From positions 62,001 through 126,000 of the forward strand of contig JAPMOS010000016.1 in NCBI GenBank assembly GCA_027972325.1: a stretch of 64,000 nucleotides of DNA, in the 5' to 3' direction. Source of the stretch: Paratrimastix pyriformis (taxonomy: Eukaryota > Preaxostyla > Paratrimastigidae). Made by a program: the position numbers and the translations under genes. Position 1 is the first letter of the stretch, and every line of letters starts with the position of its first letter. Of this stretch, positions 10,210 to 21,329 are shown piece by piece. A model generated the notes under the pieces. It was not told where the DNA came from and made no database searches. It worked only from the letters and a program-made list of their open reading frames with translations.

Positions 10210-13200
10210 GGGTGCTGCTGCTGACCTGTCTGAGGGCTCGCTGCTGCTTTGCGATGGGGGTGGCAAGGGGCGCCATGGGAGCCGCGGCCCCGAGGGCGTC
10301 GCGAGCCTGCTGGGGCCAAAGCAGGGGCCCCGTCAGGAGGGGCGGGTCGGCCTGCTGCAGGGCCGCCAGCCAGGGGCCCTGGGGCGACCCGGCCGGCAGG
10401 GCGGCCGCCCGGGAGCGGAGGTGGAGCAGCACGAGTTGCATCAGGTTGTCCATCTCGAGCCCTGGCACCGCCACCCGCGCCCGCACACGTCACACCACCC
10501 AAAAACCGACCGAGTGAGCGGGTCTGGTGACGGGCGGGGCGGCGGGGGCCCGAGGCCGGACGGACGGACCGTCGACCTGGTCGATGGCCTCCTGGAAGGC
10601 GGGCGCCAGGGCCCCCAGCAGGGCCGGGCAGATGGCGTCCGCGGCCCGGCACCCGAAGACCACGTCCCCCGCCTGGGCGGGCGGCCCGGCCGGGTCGAGG
10701 ACGGTCACCGGGACGGGGCACTCGGCCCGCATGCCCACGGCCAGCCGGCTGTGGACCCCGGCCGCGTGACCGACGGCCCGGCAGGCGGCGGCCAGGGGAC
10801 CCCACTGGGGCGGCACGGCGGCGGCCGGGGCGGGCAAGCCGAGCGGGACGGCTGCGGCAGCACGGATGGCCCGGGCCTGGCGGGCGGCCTGGGCGATGGC
10901 CGAGGTGAGGAGGGCCGTCTGGCCCGTCCGGTAGACGACCCCCCAGAGCACGTTGGCCGAGGGGCGCGGCTGGGCCTCGGGGCGCTCCAGGTAGTACGTG
11001 GCCCAGAGCCGCTCGTAGGCTGCCCGGCTGGGGATGCTCCCGGGGGCGGCCACGGCTGGGGGCAGGGCGAACTGGTGCAGGTAGGCCTCCAGGGCCCCGT
11101 CGCCCCGCTGGAAGCGCTGCAGCCGGTCGGCCAGCAGGCGGCCCAGGGCCCGCCAGACGGCCTCCTCGTTGCGCTCGTTGAGCGGGGCCGCGAAGGGGTT
11201 CCCGGGACCCGAGCACTGGAAGGCAACCTCGAACTCGTTGGCCAGGCACCTGTCCCGGCACCCCCCCCACCCGACCCGACCCGACCCGACCCGACCCGAC
11301 CCGACCCGACCCGACCCGACCCGACCCGACCCGACCCGACCCGACCCGACCCGACCCGACCCGACCCGACCCGACCCGACCCGACCCGACCCGACCCGAC
11401 CCGACCCGACCCGACCCGACCCGACCCGACCCGACCCGACCCCATCACAGGAAGTCAGGGCGATGACGGGCGGAGCGGAGGCGACCCCCGAATCTCACCA
11501 CCCCCCCCCCCCCCCTCCCTCCTCCCTCGCCCTCCCCAAAGAGGGCGGGGGCACCGGGACGGACAGCCTGAGGGCCTGCTTGAGTCCCTCGGGGACGGTT
11601 GCGTGGACCTCGGCGGGGGCGGGGCCCGTCTGGTAGGCGTGGGACCAGCCCAGGTAGTGGATGCGCTCCATCCGGTGGGCCTTGAAGAGGCGCCCCCGGG
11701 CCGTGGCGGCCCCGAGGCGGTCGGTCATGCCCAGCTTGATGCTGAACGTGTCGTCGGGGTTCCCCGGCAGGCAGAACCCGTAGCTGCCGCGCCCGCCCCC
11801 CGCCCCGCCCACCAAGACACCACCCAGCCGCCCATCCCGCAGATGAAGGGATGCCGCCCGGGCAGCCTGCCAGGAGGGACCGGTGCAGTGGCGGGGGGAG
11901 GACGATGTTCTGTGTGTGCTGTGCTGTGCTGTGCTGTGCTGTGCTGTGCTGTGCTGTGCTGTGCTGTGCTGTGCTGTGCTATGCTGTGCTGTGCTATGCT
12001 GTGCTGTGCTATGCTGTGTGCTATGCTGTGTGCTGTGCTGTGTGCTATGCTGTGTGCTATGCTGTGTGCTATGCTGTGTGCTATGCTGTGTGCTATGCTG
12101 TGTGCTATGCTGTGTGCTATGCTGTGTGCTATGCTGTGTGCTATGCTGTGTGCTATGCTGTGTGCTGTGCTGTGTGCTATGCTGGGTGCTGTGCAGTCGT
12201 GTGCCGGGGCGGACCCCAGGAGGAACTCCTCGTTGGACTTGCTGGCGTAGTTGTTGCACACCTCGGCCCCGGCCGGGATGGCGGCGTTGGTCTCGAACCG
12301 GAAGCCGCTCCCCGTGGCCACCCACGTGATCCGGGTGGCCCGCTGCATGCGGACGTGTCGGTGTTATTGATCAGCACGCGGAGCGGGGGCGGGGTCCGCC
12401 CGGGGGGATGTAGGCAGCAGGGTGTCAACACGGGGGTCGGCCAGGGGCAGCGAGCGGACCTTGTGGTTGAAAACGTCGATCAGGGGGCAGAGGCAGCCCT
12501 GGATCTGCTCCTCGTTGGCCTCCTTGGGCCGCTCGGCCCCCGCCGCCCCCTCCCCCTCCCTCTCACCCTCCCGGTCGCCCCCCCGACCAGCGGCCGGCGG
12601 CGCCACCTCGAACTGGCCCATGATGCGCCGCGTGCCGGCGGCCTCAGCAGCGACGGGCTCGGCCCCTGGGGCGGCCGGGGGCGGGGGGCCGTTCTTGTGG
12701 TCCTTGCCCCAGCCCAGCACCAGGTAGGCCGGGAACTGACGCGAGGTGCAGGCCGTGTGGGCCCACAGGAACCGCTCCCAGGTCATGTGGGCCAGCAGCC
12801 CCGTCGGGTCGCTCTTGTCGAGGGCCTTGCGGACGTTGTTGTAGGCCGCCCGCAGCTGCGACCTGCCCGCCCACGGGGGAGGGGCGAGGGGGGAGGGGCG
12901 AGGGGAGATGGGGGACATCAGGAGATGATCGGTGGCTTCGGGACGTGCAGATGAAGCCACTCCGTGGGGGGGGGGGGGGGGGGGCGGCCGAGACGCGGAA
13001 CTGGAACTCCTCCACGGCCGGGGCCAGGTTGGTGCCGGTGAGGAGGCCCCGCTCCTCCTCGGTCCACCAGAGCGGGGTGGCATACTCGCTCGGTAAGACC
13101 CGCAGATAGGGGCCAAAAAAGGAGTCGTTCCTGCAAACCCAACGACCTGTGAGCGAGTCCGGGAGCCCGGGACGGACCCAGCGTCGTTCGGGTAGAGAGG

Positions 13201-13590
13201 ATGTTCGCGATTATAGCGCTCGTTGACCAGAAAAGTATAAAAAAGGACGCCTGATGCTCTCCACGTTTGCACGGCTGCCATTTCTTGCTATTCGATGGGC
13301 TGAGTCCTGGTTAAAGCGAAAAAGAGCCAAGGGACCTTAAAAATGGGATCGAGATACTGTTGTGCATGGAGATGAGAGAGGATCAACTTTCGGGGGACTG
13401 AACGGGATGGTAAAAAAAAAGCTGTTGTGAGGGCAGACAAACCGGAAACAAGAACCGAATCTGCGGGGATGTCAGCCGCTGCGTGGCCTGACCACCCGAA
13501 TGTCCCGAATCGAAATTCAATCGAAGGAAATAAGGCTCCGTTTGATCTGAGCCAATCAACAAACTCGTCGAACGCTTCTCGTGAGGCCAT
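9172..13590 (-). CDS. SET-domain protein methyltransferase, Rubisco-LSMT/SETD3 type, two SET-like units
   Basis: The ATG at 13590 opens with FVDWLRSNGALF, the usual start of this family. Later exons give NDSFFGPYLRVLP (about 13130), WERFLWAHTACTSRQF (about 12780), CPLIDVFNHK (about 12480, the conserved substrate/AdoMet strand), GAEVCNNYASKSNEEFL (about 12270) and YGFCLPGNPDD (about 11780). A helical part with NEEAVWRALGRLLADRL follows and resembles the Rubisco-LSMT substrate-binding domain. A second, more diverged unit lies at about 10100-9530, with EDAFSWEAFCWA, LLPWPARIRHHSRGQ and GPGEELCLNYAAPGEALDN. The predicted role is lysine or histidine methylation of a protein substrate; the substrate is unknown. 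Introns carry long repeats (10127-10208, 11270-11440, 11911-12194). Fusion of two neighbouring genes is the main alternative. The gene is head to head with ArgRS, and its last codons recur at 4918-5001. Confidence 0.75.
10127..10208. repeat. (ATG/ACG)n trinucleotide tract in an intron
   Basis: About 27 trinucleotide units, ACG then ATG, in an intron of the SET gene (donor GTCAGC, acceptor GCGCAG). On the minus strand it reads as a long histidine run, but flanking exon phases show that it is spliced out. Confidence 0.85.
11270..11440. repeat. (CCCGA)n minisatellite, about 34 copies
   Basis: Nearly perfect pentamer array inside an intron of the SET gene, following the exon that ends near LSVPVPPPSLG on the minus strand. 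The same pentamer occurs in an intron of the phospholipase B-like gene at 25783-25852. Confidence 0.95.
11911..12194. repeat. (TGTGC)n and derived 12-mer array
   Basis: TGTGC pentamers grade into TGCTATGCTGTG-type 12-mers. The array fills the intron between the SET exon ending NEEFLLG and the exon starting YGFCLPG. On either strand it stays open in several frames, which creates false open frames. Confidence 0.95.
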
Positions 13591-13659
13591 GACAGGCTCG
13601 CTGAAGACGAATATAACCTCTCTCTCCCCGTCGTAGGTGGATTTCGATTCAGGAAATCA
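13591..13659. promoter_or_regulatory. 69-base bidirectional start region
   Basis: The ATG of the SET gene (13590, minus) and the ATG of ArgRS (13660, plus) are separated by only 69 bases, so both genes must share one promoter region or overlap in their 5' leaders. I see no TATA box or other named element. Confidence 0.5.
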
Positions 13660-16586
13660 ATGGAAGTCCTCGTTGAAGCTGCTCTGAATGAGCTCCGGGC
13701 CCTTTTCGGCCAGCTTGGTCGCCAGGATCTCCCTGTTCTGGAACCCAAGATGATCCAGAAGGTATGTTCCTTGTTTTTGACAGGCACTCACGCAGCATTC
13801 CTGTTGTTTCCGATATTCAGTCCCGTTCGGTCGCTGTCGCCGATTTGGCCATGCCCCTTCAGGCCCACTGCGCCAAAGTGAAGGCCAACCCGAAGGTTTT
13901 CGTCGAGGAACTCGCTGCCCAAGTTCAGGCCCTCATCGTCCGTGCTTTCGGCACAACACCCCAGACGCTCATCTTCGTTACCACGTACCCCAGGCTGCCC
14001 ACCCTCCTGCCCTCATTCATCAGGTGCAGGGTGTCAACGGCTACTTCAACATCCGGCTGAACCGTAATGCCGGTTTCCAGCTCCTCGCTGCCCATATTCT
14101 GGGTGCCGCAGAGAAGTACGGGCATTCCACCAAGATGTCCGGCAAGAAGGTCGGGTCCTATTCCCGTTCGAAGTCGGTTGACTCGGTTCATCACGACAGG
14201 TCATCATCGAGCACACCTCCTCCAACCCCAACGCCCCTCTGCACATCGGCAACCTGCGTAACTCCATCCTGGGCTCCATCATGGCAAACATCATGAAGGC
14301 TGTTGGCTACGATGTCAAGCAGGTCCGTGCGCTCCTCCTCCGGGTCACATCCGCTCACCCACCACCAACCACCCCCCTGCAGCTCTTCTACGTCAACGAT
14401 CTCGGGGCCCAGATCGGCCTGACTGCCTGCGTGTACTCGCGCATCTACACCATGGTCCGGCCGGCGCTGAAGATCGACCAGTGGATCGGCATGGTCTACG
14501 CCGTGGCCAACACCATGGGCGAGCTGCAGGTCCTGCTGAAGAGCTTCTCCCTGAAGCCCGTCGCGGCCATCGCCGACAACGCCGAGAAGGTGGCCGGTCC
14601 GCGGCTGCTCCCCTTCCCACCCCGCCGCCTCCATCCCCACCCCCATCCCCACCCCCACCCCCACTTCTTCTTCTTCTTGTTTTCCCGTTGTTGTTGCATT
14701 GCCGTGGCTCATGTTTTGGATTCCACCGCCCACCGCCCACCCCCAGAGCTCTGCGCCGCCCATGCTGCCGACGGTGCCGAGGCCCAGGCCAAGATCGCCG
14801 AGTACTGCGGCATCCTGGTGGACCTGCGCCGGCGGCAGCCCGACCTGGTGAACACCTGCGTGGAGGTCCTCGAGGGAGTCAACATCAAGGGCGAGGCGGG
14901 CAAGCTCAACCTGGCCTACGAGGCCCACGACCCCAAGGCGGTCAAGCTCTACCGCAAGATGACCTGCGACTGCCTCTCGGGCAACCAGGAGACCCTGGAC
15001 ACGTACGACGTGCGCCACGACCGGTTCGACTACGAGTCCGAGCTGAGCTGGGAGGGCAGCAGCGCCGCCGTGCTCGACGCCATGAAGCGCTCGCCCTACG
15101 TGGTGGCCCCCACCCAGTGCAACAAGGAGGGCAAGCCCGAGGGCGGCTACCTCAACCTGGCCCAGTTCATCACCGACTCGGGCCTCCCCGTCGGCAAGGT
15201 TGGCTCCCCTCCATCCCCCCCCTCCCCCAGCGCCATGGCCACCCGGGGGGAATCGCCGCTCATCCCTCCGTCCCCCACCCCCGGCCTGATCTTTGGCAGG
15301 GCGGCTACCAAGAGGAGTACCCGCCCCTGTACGTGCTGCGCCCCGACGGCAGCACGCTGTACACCTTCCGTGACTGCGTCTACTCGCTGAAGAAGTGCGA
15401 CCAGGCCGACCTGGTGTGGAACGTCATCTGCTCCGAGCAGAACCTGGCCCAGGAGAAGGTCTACCTGGCCCTCAAGCTGCTCTCCCCCGCCCGGGCCGAG
15501 CGGCTCTACCACGCCAGCTACGACCTGGTCAAGCTGCCCGAGGGCCGCATGTCGGGCCGCCGCGGCAAGTACGTCCTGGCCGACGACCTCTACGAGGAGC
15601 TCAAGGAGGCCGTCCGCGAGGTCATGAACCAGAAGGTCCGCCGGGCGCCCCCCTGGCAACATGCCCCCCCCCCCCCCCCCCCCCTGCCCATGCGTTGGGC
15701 TTGCCGTGCCCCGTTCTCAATCTCCGATTGGGCGACTCCGGCCTCACGCCCTGTGGTCCCCACCCCTCCCAGTACGCCATCACCGACGGCTCGGCTCCGG
15801 CCGCCCCCGCCCCCGCCCCCGTCGCTGCCCCGGCCGCCCCCGCCACTGCCGCCGACGCGGCCGCTGCCGCCCCGGCCCCTCGGGCGCCCGTCACTGCGGA
15901 CTTCTTCGAGCGGGTCAGCCACGAGGTCTCCACGGCCTGCATGAAGTACGCCCTGGTGTCGGCCTCCTCGCGGACCATCATCACCTTCAACATGGCCAAG
16001 GTGGTCGACTTCAACGACGCCTCGGGCCCCTTCCTGCTCTACAACTACGCCCGCATCTGCTCGATCTTCCGCAAGTTCGAGAGCCGCGTGGTGGCCGCCA
16101 ACCCGGCCATGGCCCTGTGCCCGCTGAGCCAGGTGCAGTGGGGCCTGCTGGAGGACCCCCAGGAGTGGGAGCTGCTCATCGAGTACCTGATCACCTTCCC
16201 GGACGTCGTCTGGGCCATTGCCGTCCCGGCCATGCCCGCCCGGCCGGCCCTGCCCCAGTTCTCGGCCCACCTGCTGTGCGACCACCTCGTCTCCCTGGTG
16301 CGGCTCTTCTCGTCCTACTACAAGCGCGTCAAGATCATCAACCCGACCCCGTCCGTCCCGCCCGCCCGCCCGCCCGCCCGCCCGCCCGCCCCCACCACCA
16401 CACGCCTCCCCACCCGCCCGGCTCGTGTGTGGCGGCTGGTCCTCATTCTCTGTTTGCCCTTTGATGTGCCCCCTGCAGGCCCAGGCCCCGCTGATGCACG
16501 CCCGGCTGTGGATGTGCCGCCTGGTGCAGCAGGTGCTGGGCAACGGCATGAAGCTGCTCACGATGCACCCCCTCGACCAGATGTGA
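13660..16586 (+). CDS. RARS1: Cytosolic arginyl-tRNA synthetase
   Basis: Charges tRNA-Arg with arginine. Exons placed by phase: 13660-13761, 13821-13937, 14024-14149, 14200-14322, 14383-14596, 14747-15198, 15300-15635, 15773 to about 16330-16350, and 16479-16586. The N-terminal domain has VNGYFNIRL. The HIGH motif is HIGN in NAPLHIGNLRNSILGS, followed by FYVNDLGAQIG. The KMSKS-type loop is LPEGRMSGRRGKYVLADDL. The DALR anticodon domain has FNDASGPFLLYNYARICSI, and the C terminus is GMKLLTMHPLDQM with a TGA stop. A Pro-Ala-rich linker lies at about 15790-15890. Donors are GTATGT, GTCCGT, GTCGGG, GTCCGT, GTCCGC, GTTGGC and GTCCGC; the last donor is not settled. The eukaryotic/archaeal type fits a cytosolic enzyme. 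Confidence 0.95.
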
Positions 16587-16742
16587 GACCCCGCCCCCCC
16601 GCCTCGACTCGTGCCTCCCCTCCCCCCATCTTCCACTCTCTCTCTCTCCCTCCCTTTCCGCTGCCGTTCGGTGCCACGAAGAGGCGCTCCGATGTCTTCT
16701 GTGTGCGTGTGTGTGTGTGTGTGGGGGGGCCTGTGTGTGTGG

Positions 16743-19700
16743 TCAGCGGGCCGAACCGCTGGCCCGGGTCTCGATGGCCAGGGCGGGGAGGGCCTTCCGC
16801 AGGGCCCGCAGGTTGCGCTCGGGCAGCCGGTCCAGGCTCAGCCAGCGCAGGCTCCCCAGCAGCGGCACCGCCATCTGGCGGGAGCCAGGCAGGCGGGTCG
16901 GGGGGAGCAGAGTGAGCATCGGGGGGAGGGAGTGGCTGGGTGGCGGCCGGGGTGTGTGTGTGCGCGTGCGCGTGCGGGTGGGTGGGCGGACGGCTGTGCG
17001 GGCGGGCGGACTGTGATGGCGGCGGCGATCCGCTCGGGGTGGTCGATGCTGGCTGCCTCGGGGATGTCCAGCCGCTCGAGCCGCGGGCAGAAGGCCGCCA
17101 CGTAGGCCAGCCCGCAGTGGGACAGCTCCTCCCAGGCGTGGCCCCGGCGGCGCTTCTCGGGGAGCCGGTCGGCCAGAGCGGCGGCCAGCTTGGCCTGGGG
17201 GAAGCCCGTCCCGGGGCCCGCGGAGGCGGTCAGGTCCATGGCCGGCCGGCAGCTGGACAGGTCGAGCGCACGCAGGTGGGTCCGGTTTCGGGTCAGCGCC
17301 TCCGGGCGGCCCGCCAGGAAGTTGTTCACAAAGTCCTGCCGGGGGCGGCATGCGATGATGGGGCGAGGGTGAGCGTCGGGTTGTTGCGGGCACGCGGGGG
17401 CGGGATCCGGGGCGGGGCGGACCTCGGCGCAGCCGGAGGGGAACATGGCGAGCTCCTGCAGGACGGGGAAGCCGCGGGCCACGGCGTCCATGGCCAGGGG
17501 CCCCAGCTTGTCGCAGTCTGCGGGGTGGCCGCCCGGGGATACGGGATAATGAAGTGGTTGGGAGGGGGCACGGGCGGGGCACGGGCGGGGCACGGGCGGG
17601 GCACGGGCGGGGCACGGGCGGGGGCACGGGCGGGGGCACGGGCGGGGGCACGGGCGGGGCACGGGCGGGGCACGGAGCCTGGGCGGACTGGAGACGTCGA
17701 GCGAGCGGAGGGCGGGGCAGCACCGCACCAGGGCGCTGAGGCCCTCGTCGCTGAGGGTGCTGTCCGCCAGGTTGAGCACCTGCGGGGCAGCCATCGGAAG
17801 GGTGGCCATCAGAAGGGTCAGAAGGGTGGCCATCAGGTCGTTGGGGCGGGGGCGGGGACTGAGCGGGACGGGGCGGGGACGGGGCGGGGACGGGCAGGGC
17901 GGTAGGGAGGGGGCGGGGGCAGGGAGGGGCTGTAGGGATGGGGCGGGGGGTGCGTACCCTGATCTGGGTGGCGTCCCAGCCGGCGAATGGATCGCGGGGC
18001 AGCTTGCAGGAGGAGAGGTCCAGCTCGGTCAGCTCGCGCAGCCCTGTCCGCCCCCGTGATGGTGATGCCGCCGACCCATGTGCCCGACCCCGATGGCCCA
18101 GGTCAGGGTGGGAGGGCAAGGGCAGGCGGGGCGTGAGGCGGGCCGGGACAGACTGCCGATGCAGGTGAGCAGGGTGGCCGAGGGGGCGGTGCCCTGGATG
18201 CTTAGCACCTCCAGGTCGCGGGCCCGCCCCAGCCAGGCAAGCTCGCCGCACTGCACCTCTGCCCAGCGCACCGAACCCCCCCAGAACGCATTCGATGCGA
18301 GGGGAATGGGGGCCAGAGCGTGAGGGATGTCATGACCGACCGGGGGAGGGATGATATGGGCTGGGGGCATGATGGGCTGGGGGCATGACCGACCGGGGAG
18401 CTGCATGCGGGACCGGGCCACCCCAATGACGGTCCGTTGACCGTAGTAGAAGCGCCGCAGGGGCAGAGGCGCCATGGCCGTGGCCGTAGCCGTGGCCGGG
18501 TCCTGGGGCGGGAGGCTCAGCCGGTCGACAATCTCCCCGGGGATGTAGTTCTGCGAGAGGTCAAGCTCGCCCAGCTGCGGCAGCAGCTCCCGCAGGCCCT
18601 GTGGCGGAGCCAGACGAGGCAAGAATATTGATGTGCGAGCCCTTCCCCGGGCCCCGACGGCGTGGGTTGGGAGGACGGTGGGGGTGAAGTCGACCGACAT
18701 TCATCATCCCAATGAGCGGAGGCCGCGCCGGGCAGAACCCCTTGGCCACCTCGGTCACTGGCAGCCCGGCGCCCCGGCGAGCACACCCATGACCAGGGAA
18801 GGGGATGTGGCGGTGAGCCATGGGGAACACCCAGAGGGACGTGGTGACGAAGGTGGAGGTGGGGCAGCCCCGGGGCGGACCGATGGTCTCGGCGTTCCAG
18901 CCCCTGTAGTCCCAATAGTAGGCCCCTGCGACCCGCGGCCGGGGGCAGACGTTATGCAGGAGCGGCTCCAGGATGAAGCTCAGCCCCAGCGAGGCCAGCC
19001 GGGGGCACCGCGCAGGCAGCATTTGCACAAGCTGCCACCCGCACCCGCACCCCAGTATCAGTATCAGTATCAGCATCAGCATCAGCATCAGCATCAGCAT
19101 CAACATCGTGGCGCGGGATGGCCACGGAACGTGCGCCGACTCACGCCCCTGGGCTGGACGGGGTGGGCGGACCTGGGGTGTGACCAGGCAGCCACTGAGG
19201 TCGAGGCGGACCAGCTGCTGCCCGTGCAGCTCCATCTCTGCCCAGCCAGCCAGCCAGCCAGCCAAAGCCACACCACACCACCACCGGCGCCGCCATCACC
19301 ATCAGACTCCCCGAGCGCGGTGCCCTGGCAGCAAGAAGGCAGGGGGGGATGGTGGGCGGGGGGCGGCGCAGACCCCTGGCGATGGCGGGGGCGGTGAGGC
19401 CCGGGCAGCCGTGCAGGTCGAGCTCGGTCACCAGCTGGAAGCGCCCCATCAGGCTGTGCAGCTGCTCGTCGTGCACCACCGCCGTGCGGCCCGTTCGGAA
19501 GCTCAGCACCCGCACCGACTGGAAGACGATCTGTGGATGGCGACGGGACATGAGCGACGATGGTGGGGCGGTGGGGCGGTGGGGCGGTGGGGGGGTGGGA
19601 CGCGGTGGGGGTCCGGGCAGACATCGCGGAACCGTCTCGAGACCCGGGCAATGGTGAATGCCAGGGGGAGGTAGGTCAGGTGCTCCAGGATCAGCCCGAG

Positions 19701-20168
19701 CACCTCCTCGGGCAGGGCGCAGAAGATGTACATCGCATCCAGCATGCGCCGGAGCTGGTGATACACGGACACGCCCAGCTCCTGGACCCCCTCCCGCTGG
19801 GCACGGTCAAAGACCGAGCCAACTTCCTCAACGTCAACATCGGGAGGCCCCGAGGGAGCCGGCGGCGACGGAGTCGGAGTCGGAGCCGGAGCCGGAGCCG
19901 AGGATTCGGCAGCGGTCGGAATGTCGGATGTCGACGGGGCGGCAGGTTGGGCATCAGAGAGAGACCCGAGTGCTGCGTGAGACTTGGGTGGAGCAACCAC
20001 CTGTTCTGATTGTTTGACCGCCTTTTGAGCCTTATCCCGCAGTTTTTTGGTGAGGATCCGCCCAAATTGGCGTGTGGTGGCCCGGAGAGCAGGCGCATTG
20101 TCCCCCGTGGCCGCAAAAAGCTGTTCCACCTCATTAATATCATCAGCGGGGAGCACTGGCAGTTCCAT
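16743..20168 (-). CDS. F-box/LRR protein, copy A
   Basis: The ATG at 20168 opens a 182-codon first exon ending at 19623 with a GTCTGC donor. It has a charged N terminus, a Pro-Ala linker, and an F-box at about residues 151-183 (ALPEEVLGLILEHLTYL to VSRRFRD). Later exons carry LRRs of the cysteine-containing (AMN1/FBXL) kind: VTELDLHGCPGLTAPAI, LVRLDLSGCLVTP, CPRLASLGLSF, LGELDLSQNYIPG, LTELDLSSCKLPRD, VLNLADSTLSDEGLSALV, LRALDLSSC, CPRLERLDIPEA and LRWLSLDRLPERNL, ending RASGSAR with a TGA stop. Likely the substrate receptor of an SCF E3 ligase (family knowledge). Introns are rich in G-rich decamers. A second copy lies directly downstream at 21330-24909. Confidence 0.8.
17565..17675. repeat. 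G-rich decamer array, about 10 copies
   Basis: GGGCACGGGC-type units, some with an extra GG, in an intron of F-box/LRR copy A. Copy B has a shorter version at about 22189-22247. Confidence 0.85.
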
Positions 20169-20834
20169 TTGTGTGGTTGGCTGTGGTTCGAGCAGCAGGA
20201 GCCGAGTCGCTTTGACCGGGCCGGGGGGATGACCACACGACGGAGGAGGGATGGGCCAGTCAGTCAGTCTCGTGTTAATGCAGCCTCGTGTGAGGCTAGC
20301 TAAGGATCCATGAGAAAGAAATCACAAAAGGTTTTATCCCCCAATTCCCCCGTCACCTCATCACTCCGGCTCAAAATGCATCGCATCTCATCACCCCCAC
20401 CTCCTCAGCAGGTGAGCCTCGGCCTCGTGGTTGCACTTGGTCGGTATGCCACCATCCTAGGTCGCCCCGAAAGCAAGACAGGGAGAGAAAGTGGATGGAA
20501 AGAGCGACGACCTAAGACTTCCCCCCCCTCCCCGCAGGTTTTGAGGACGAGCCCACCCGGCGAGCCTGACGCTGCCGTCGTCCACCCGCAAGGGAGAGGG
20601 GTTCGGTCGATTGCTATGTAGTGGAGGCCTCGTTCTGGTGGCCGCTAGTCTGCTGGATGGGCACAGCAGGCAGCCAGCCCGACGAGCCTGACGCTTGCCG
20701 TCCCCCATCCACAGGTGTCGGTGGGCGCCTTGGAGTCCGTGAGAAAAACTTGGTACCTCGTCGACGATGGGATCCACAGAGTAATCTTACAATGACAACA
20801 ACAACAACAACAAAAAACTTACCCCCTCGCGCCC
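20169..20834. other. Region upstream of F-box/LRR copy A
   Basis: Between the start of copy A and the phospholipase B-like fragment. About 415 bases (roughly 20251-20667) are absent from the matching place in copy B (around 24981-25003). The segment just before the junction contains two diverged copies of a CGAGCCTGACGC-containing stretch (about 20547-20590 and 20675-20715). No gene is seen. Confidence 0.6.
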
Positions 20835-21270
<436 letters not shown>

Positions 21271-21329
21271 TCTCCACGGGCCGCGATGGCGTTTCGGGTC
21301 CCTGCCGTCCGGGGGGCGGCCTGTGTGTG

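Noticed and set aside
11270-11440. (CCCGA)n read as a telomere remnant
   Set aside because: It lies inside an intron with coding exons of the same gene on both sides, and a second array sits in another intron.
9464-12250. 928-codon open frame on the plus strand
   Set aside because: It is a shadow of the minus-strand SET gene kept open by GC bias and by the CCCGA and TGTGC arrays; it has no conserved motif.
20310-20621. Open frame in the copy-A-specific upstream segment
   Set aside because: It has no exon signals or similarity, and the segment is missing next to copy B.
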